DNA from: JAYVIQ01 sp043770215
Lineage (GTDB): Bacteria; Bacteroidota; Bacteroidia; Cytophagales; JAAEPT01
Reading direction: 5' to 3'
Assembly: GCA_043770215.1 (NCBI GenBank)
Contig: JAYVIQ010000044.1
Coordinates: 1 to 18,091 of the forward strand
Length of the DNA: 18,091 bases
The position numbers and the translations under genes are program-made. A model generated the notes under the pieces. It did not search any database. It saw nothing but the letters and a program-made list of their open reading frames with translations, and was not told the DNA's origin. The stretch's first letter is position 1. Every line of letters starts with the position of its first letter. Positions 15,738 to 18,091 of the stretch are shown one piece after another.

Positions 15738-17633
15738 CTAATTTTCTAAATAAGTGTACCCATACAAGCCAGACCTATAATTAGATAAGAATTCTTTGCC
15801 CTCCTCTACCGTTATTTTTTCAGACTTTACAGAAGCCATAACCCAAGACTCCACCGCCCTTACAAGTTTTTTAGGGTCGTACTGAACATATTCTAAAACA
15901 TCTGCTACAGTTTCGCCTTCTATGATTTGATCTATTTTGTATCCATCTTTTGTCACTGAAACGTGAACAGCATTTGTATCACCAAATAAATTGTGTAAAT
16001 CACCTAAAATCTCTTGATAAGCCCCTACCAAAAACACACCAATATAATAAGGATCTTTAGGTTTAAACTCATGTATTGGTAAATAATGAGATAAATTTTT
16101 TGTAGAAATAAAATTAGATATTTTACCATCAGAGTCGCAAGTAATGTCTTGCAAAGTAGCGCTTCTATCAGGCTTTTCATCTAACCTATGAATAGGCATT
16201 ATAGGAAATATTTGGTCAATAGCCCATGAATCTGGTAAAGATTGAAACAATGAAAAATTACAGAAATATTTGTCTGCCAATAATTTAGTCAAATTAGCAA
16301 ACTCATATGGCGGATGCTTAATCTTATCTGTCATGCCATGCAATTCTTTGGCAATAGACCAAAATAATTTTTCTACTTGAGCTCTAGTTTTCAAATCCAA
16401 CATGCCAAGACTAAATCTATCTAAAGCTTCTTCTCTAATTTGTTGAGCATCATGCCAAGATTCTAGCATTTTGGGCATATTCAGATTATCCCAAATGTTG
16501 TAAAGATCCTTAACTAACTCATGGTCTGTATCTTGAAGATCTTCATCATCATTCCATTCTGGCAAACCAGCTGACTCTAATACCTCAAATATAAGGACCG
16601 AATGGTGTGCGGTAAGTGAACGGCCAGATTCTGTAATGATGTTTGGATGCGGAATATCATTTTTATTACTTGCATCTACCATAGTGTATATGGCATCGTT
16701 TACATATTCTTGAATAGAGTAATTTACAGAACTTTCGCTGTTGGATGATCTTGTGCCATCATAATCTACACCTAAGCCACCCCCTATGTCTACAAAGCTC
16801 ACTTTAAATCCCATTTTATGTAATTGTACATAAAACTGAGATGCTTCTCTTAAAGCAATTTTTATACTTCGTATTTTATTTACTTGGCTTCCAATATGGA
16901 AATGCAATAAGGTGAGGCAATCCTCTAATTTTTTCTCTTTTAAAAATTCTAAGGCTTCTAATAACTCACTTGACGTAAGTCCAAATTTACTTACGTCCCC
17001 TCCAGAATCTTCCCATTTGCCACTACCAGAGCTGGCTAACTTTATTCTTATTCCAATATTTGGCCTAACTTTTAGGCGTTTCGCAATTTTTGCTATTAGC
17101 TTTAGTTCATTTAATTTTTCTACAACTAGAAAAATACTCCTACCCATTTTTTGGGCCAACAATGCCAATTCTATATAATTTTCATCTTTATATCCATTGC
17201 AAATAACCAATGAATCATTATCTGTATTTATACCTATTACAGCATGTAGTTCTGGCTTAGAACCTGCTTCTAAGCCTATATTAAATTTCTTTCCATGGCT
17301 TACAATTTCTTGTACAACCGGGCGCATTTGATTTACTTTTATAGGATAAATAATAAAATTTTTCCCTTTATATTCATAATTTTCTGAGGCCAACTTAAAA
17401 CAGCTGTCCATTTTCTCAATCCTTCTATCTAAAATATCAGGAAATCTTAATAAAAGAGGTGTAGAAACATCTTTTAGCTGTAATTCATCTATAATTTCTT
17501 TTAAATCTACTGCTGCATTATCTTTTTTTGGCGTTACTTGAACGTTGCCTTTTTCATTGATAGAAAAAAAATTTATACCCCACCCATTGATATTATACAA
17601 TTCTGCTGAGTCTTCAATACGCCATTTTCTCAT
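15738..17633 (-). CDS. speA: Biosynthetic arginine decarboxylase (PLP-dependent)
   Basis: SpeA decarboxylates L-arginine to agmatine with pyridoxal phosphate, feeding putrescine and spermidine synthesis. The 631-residue protein has the PLP lysine in IYPIKVNQ (K99); HFHIGSQ (244-250); the phosphate-binding glycine loop DIGGGLGVDYDGTRS (282-296); ESGRS (335-339); the catalytic cysteine region DITCDSDGK (C499); and a conserved GAYQE. The length fits the ~630-residue bacterial family. It starts with MRKWRIEDSAELYNI, as homologues do. It is transcribed alone or with the small lipoprotein gene 158 nt downstream. A candidate promoter (TTG, then TAATTTTA) lies 28-57 nt upstream. It uses the product of the argG/argC pathway found ~4 kb away. 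Confidence 0.96.
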   Translation of the reverse strand: MRKWRIEDSAELYNINGWGINFFSINEKGNVQVTPKKDNAAVDLKEIIDELQLKDVSTPLLLRFPDILDRRIEKMDSCFKLASENYEYKGKNFIIYPIKVNQMRPVVQEIVSHGKKFNIGLEAGSKPELHAVIGINTDNDSLVICNGYKDENYIELALLAQKMGRSIFLVVEKLNELKLIAKIAKRLKVRPNIGIRIKLASSGSGKWEDSGGDVSKFGLTSSELLEALEFLKEKKLEDCLTLLHFHIGSQVNKIRSIKIALREASQFYVQLHKMGFKVSFVDIGGGLGVDYDGTRSSNSESSVNYSIQEYVNDAIYTMVDASNKNDIPHPNIITESGRSLTAHHSVLIFEVLESAGLPEWNDDEDLQDTDHELVKDLYNIWDNLNMPKMLESWHDAQQIREEALDRFSLGMLDLKTRAQVEKLFWSIAKELHGMTDKIKHPPYEFANLTKLLADKYFCNFSLFQSLPDSWAIDQIFPIMPIHRLDEKPDRSATLQDITCDSDGKISNFISTKNLSHYLPIHEFKPKDPYYIGVFLVGAYQEILGDLHNLFGDTNAVHVSVTKDGYKIDQIIEGETVADVLEYVQYDPKKLVRAVESWVMASVKSEKITVEEGKEFLSNYRSGLYGYTYLEN

Positions 17634-17660
17634 GAAACCTTATGTTTTTTTATTACTTTG

Positions 17661-17690
17661 TAAAATTAGATAATTAGTTGTTTTTAGCAA
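17661..17690 (-). promoter_or_regulatory. Candidate speA promoter
   Basis: On the minus strand a TTG (17688-17690) is followed after 19 nt by TAATTTTA (17661-17668). This fits the Bacteroidota layout TTG-N(17-23)-TAnnTTTG with one mismatch in the last base. It ends 28 nt before the speA ATG. Support is moderate because the surroundings are AT-rich. Confidence 0.35.
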
Positions 17691-17764
17691 GTTATTTATA
17701 TACTCATTCTTGTTAGAAATAAAAAATAAATAGTTTGAGAACCCATATAATATCACTGTAAAAC

Positions 17765-17848
17765 TTAAGCATTTATATAACATTAAAATAAAGGGCCATC
17801 TAATATTTTTTAAATTAATAAGTGCTTAAACAACAATTAATATTAGAT
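17765..17848. repeat. Two interleaved inverted repeats upstream of speA
   Basis: Pair 1 is TTAAGCATTTAT (17765-17776) with ATAAGTGCTTAA (17818-17829), complementary at 11 of 12 positions. Pair 2 is ATCTAATATT (17798-17807) with AATATTAGAT (17839-17848), complementary at all 10. The arms alternate (1, 2, 1', 2'), so as RNA both cannot form as simple nested hairpins. The region lies between the DUF1684 gene end and speA. I see no gene in 17634-17904 otherwise. Confidence 0.35.
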
Positions 17849-17904
17849 TGTTATTTAAAGTTGTTTCTGAATGGGCAATATTAAAAAATAGTATTACAAA
17901 CATG

Positions 17905-18091
17905 TTAGGGCTTCATCTCGCCAGCTTCTATTTTTGCATTTAGAAGGTTAGTCCTTGGTGGCAATGGACATACATAATTATGATTATATGCACAGTACGG
18001 ATTTTCTGCAAGATTAAAGTCAAGCAAAATATCTTCTCCACCATTATACGTTATGGGCAAGTGCCTACCAGAGCCGTAACTTGTTTTTCCA
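17905..18091 (-). CDS. DUF1684 family protein (partial, N-terminus outside window)
   Basis: The last ~61 codons of a gene that enters from the right edge and stops at TAA 17905-17907. The translation includes YGSGRHLPI, LLDFNLAENPYCAYN, YVCPLPPRTNLL and the ending IEAGEMKP. This matches the C-terminal core of DUF1684 proteins: (Y.gGR), (DFN.AYNP.CAY), (CPLPP.eN.L) and (I.AGE). The family's function is not established. Members in Bacteroidota are often exported or membrane-anchored, but the N-terminus needed to judge that is missing. No fault is seen in the part present. Confidence 0.88.
   Translation of the reverse strand, partial: GKTSYGSGRHLPITYNGGEDILLDFNLAENPYCAYNHNYVCPLPPRTNLLNAKIEAGEMKP

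Noticed and set aside
1..18091. tRNA or rRNA genes, a CRISPR array, an integrase or a transposase
   Set aside because: None was seen by eye on either strand. In particular, no integrase or tRNA accompanies the argG tail duplication.

Overview
The window looks like chromosomal DNA from an AT-rich member of the Bacteroidota, probably a Flavobacteriia-like or Cytophagia-like lineage; I cannot place it to genus. The reasons are the strong AT bias, a Nuo operon with separate nuoC and nuoD and a very short NuoG without the molybdopterin-fold half, TAnnTTTG-type promoter candidates, argG next to argC, and a DUF1684 gene.

Region 1 (1-7750, minus strand) is the complex I operon in canonical order: nuoA, B, C, D, E, F, G, H, I and the start of nuoJ, which runs off the left edge. 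Spacing is tight (2-54 nt). A candidate promoter lies just upstream of nuoA. All iron-sulfur ligand motifs are present, so the complex looks functional.

Region 2 (7751-11671, minus strand) is an arginine biosynthesis locus, argG then argC, split by about 1.75 kb of decaying accessory DNA. Reading from argG, this contains: a broken gene for a zinc-ribbon/membrane/DUF4875-like protein (one frameshift, two in-frame stops); a diverged, frameshifted second copy of the last ~115 bp of argG; and a type II toxin-antitoxin pair whose antitoxin is intact and whose RelE/ParE-type toxin has a premature stop. The duplicated argG tail suggests that foreign DNA once entered at the 3' end of argG.

Region 3 (11672-12266) is non-coding. 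It holds a ~173-bp palindromic element with 26-bp imperfect terminal inverted repeats around a hairpin core.

Region 4 (12267-15325, plus strand) is a two-gene unit: a GshB-like ATP-grasp ligase, followed by a 666-residue protein that fuses an N-formylglutamate-amidohydrolase-like domain to a DUF1704 (QEGLA/MATCAP-like) HExxxH metallopeptidase domain. A ligase beside two amide-bond hydrolases is the best candidate here for an undescribed pathway. A strong bidirectional terminator separates it from region 5.

Region 5 (15442-18091, minus strand) has a 45-residue lipoprotein gene, speA (arginine decarboxylase), a non-coding stretch with interleaved inverted repeats, and the 3' end of a DUF1684 gene. 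The arginine made through argG/argC is the substrate of SpeA, so synthesis and a main polyamine-forming use of arginine lie within a few kilobases.
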